The position numbers were made by a program, and so were the translations under genes. Of a stretch of DNA of 14,558 nt, positions 13,803 to 14,558 are shown in pieces. The DNA is from Sulfurimonas sp. (GTDB taxonomy: Bacteria; Campylobacterota; Campylobacteria; Campylobacterales; Sulfurimonadaceae), in NCBI GenBank assembly GCA_030646745.1, contig JAUSKV010000152.1, positions 1 to 14,558 on the forward strand, written 5' to 3'. Position 1 is the stretch's first letter. Every line of letters begins with the position of its first letter. Below the pieces are notes generated by a model. That model made no database searches. It saw only the letters and a program-made list of their open reading frames with translations, and was not told where the DNA came from.

Positions 13803-14558
13803 TTGTATAATATAATTCAAATAGATGGCGGTGTTTGTGCTGCAGAGGGTTTTTTTGCCGATGGCGTGAGTGCAGGTTTAAAGAAAAACAGTGCAAAAGA
13901 TATGGCATTTATATATAGTGAGAATAAGTGTAAAGTAGCTTCAGTTTTTACAACCAACAAGATGTGTGCAGCTCCAATTAAACATTTTCGTGCAAAGGGT
14001 AAATTTAAAACTAACTTCGTTTTAATCAATTCTAGAAATGCAAATGCGATGACAGGACAAGCCGGAGTTGAAGATATAGATGAAGTGTTAGAGGCTTTAG
14101 CTCACACATGTCAAGCTGTTAAAAATCCCGTTATGAGTTCAACCGGTGTTATCGGTGTTAGGCTTCCAAAGCAGAAGATTATAGATGCACTTCCTCTTTT
14201 TAATTTGAGTGCAAAAGAGCCAATGAATGCGGCGAGTGCTATCATGACAACCGATACATTCTCTAAAACTATTGCTTTTAAAGTTCAGTTAGAGGATGGA
14301 AGCAGTTTTAGCATCGGTGCCATGGCAAAGGGTGCGGGGATGATAAATCCGGCGATGGCTACAATGCTCTGTTTTATCACAACGGATGCCAAAGTAAAAA
14401 GAAGCGTTATGCAGGAGATTTTGAACGAAGTTACGCAAACCACTTTTAATGCTATAAGTGTGGATGGTGATACTTCTACAAACGATACGGTTATTCTTTT
14501 GGCGAATGAAAAAAGTGGAGCTTACGAGAGAGAAGCTTTTAAAGAGGCTCTCTTCAAA
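13803..14558 (+). CDS. argJ: Glutamate N-acetyltransferase / amino-acid N-acetyltransferase, N-terminal part (3' end outside window)
   Basis: Recycles the acetyl group from N-acetylornithine to glutamate in arginine synthesis. The visible 252 codons cover the alpha part and the beginning of the beta part of the self-cleaving precursor. Cleavage is expected between Ala186 and Thr187 in NPAMATMLC; Thr187 becomes the nucleophile. The oxyanion-hole pair Thr114-Gly115 lies in MSSTGVIGVRLP, and VDGDTSTNDT (220-229) is the conserved segment in the beta chain. The start is TTG at 13803, with AGGAG seven bases upstream; the product opens MYNIIQIDGGVCAAEGF. Whether it also uses acetyl-CoA (bifunctional form) cannot be told from sequence. 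Confidence 0.95.
   Translation, partial: MYNIIQIDGGVCAAEGFFADGVSAGLKKNSAKDMAFIYSENKCKVASVFTTNKMCAAPIKHFRAKGKFKTNFVLINSRNANAMTGQAGVEDIDEVLEALAHTCQAVKNPVMSSTGVIGVRLPKQKIIDALPLFNLSAKEPMNAASAIMTTDTFSKTIAFKVQLEDGSSFSIGAMAKGAGMINPAMATMLCFITTDAKVKRSVMQEILNEVTQTTFNAISVDGDTSTNDTVILLANEKSGAYEREAFKEALFK

Overview
The window looks like a chromosomal segment of a Campylobacterota bacterium, most like Sulfurimonas and its relatives. The evidence is AT-rich DNA, strong TATAAT-type -10 boxes with weak -35 boxes, frequent TTG/GTG starts, and the protein flavour of the housekeeping genes (AcpP-FabF-AccA, L28, ArgJ, Rpe-TrpF-exonuclease). This assignment is by recognition, not by a search.

Layout. 1-799: 3' part of lnt (lipoprotein N-acylation). 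986-3609: ppk (polyphosphate kinase) with a gamma-carbonic-anhydrase-like gene 2 bp behind it, facing a small periplasmic thioredoxin-like gene (3611-3991, minus). 3992-4550: a gene-poor scar holding coding fragments on both strands that resemble pieces of defence-type genes. 4551-6052: a 47-codon small ORF whose stop overlaps the GTG start of a class I-type photolyase. 6145-8649: a fatty-acid synthesis block, acpP, fabF, accA. 8811-10828 (minus): rpe, trpF and a DEDDh exonuclease, tightly packed. 11092-13265/13280 (minus): an HDOD-domain gene and a multi-domain STAS / receiver-like / STAS-like / CheX protein, overlapping by ATGA. 13439-13627: rpmB. 13803-end: 5' part of argJ (arginine biosynthesis).

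The most unusual signal lies between the genes. Three intergenic gaps, and less certainly a fourth, carry copies of a structured dispersed element. Each has a long palindrome of variable sequence, then a short hairpin (GGGA..TCCC in three copies, GACAC..GTGTC in one), then a conserved core close to ACAACCCCCTAAAGCTACGA, and in two copies a third hairpin. Two copies (798-911 and 10866-11045) are bounded by terminal inverted repeats (GATGTTACRCAC-like). Palindrome arms differ between copies but stay self-complementary. All copies lie just downstream of a stop codon and in the sense orientation of the gene they follow. This is either a MITE/REP-like mobile palindromic family or a recurrent 3'-UTR RNA structure; the window alone cannot decide.

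No rRNA, tRNA, CRISPR array, complete insertion sequence or intact defence system was seen.
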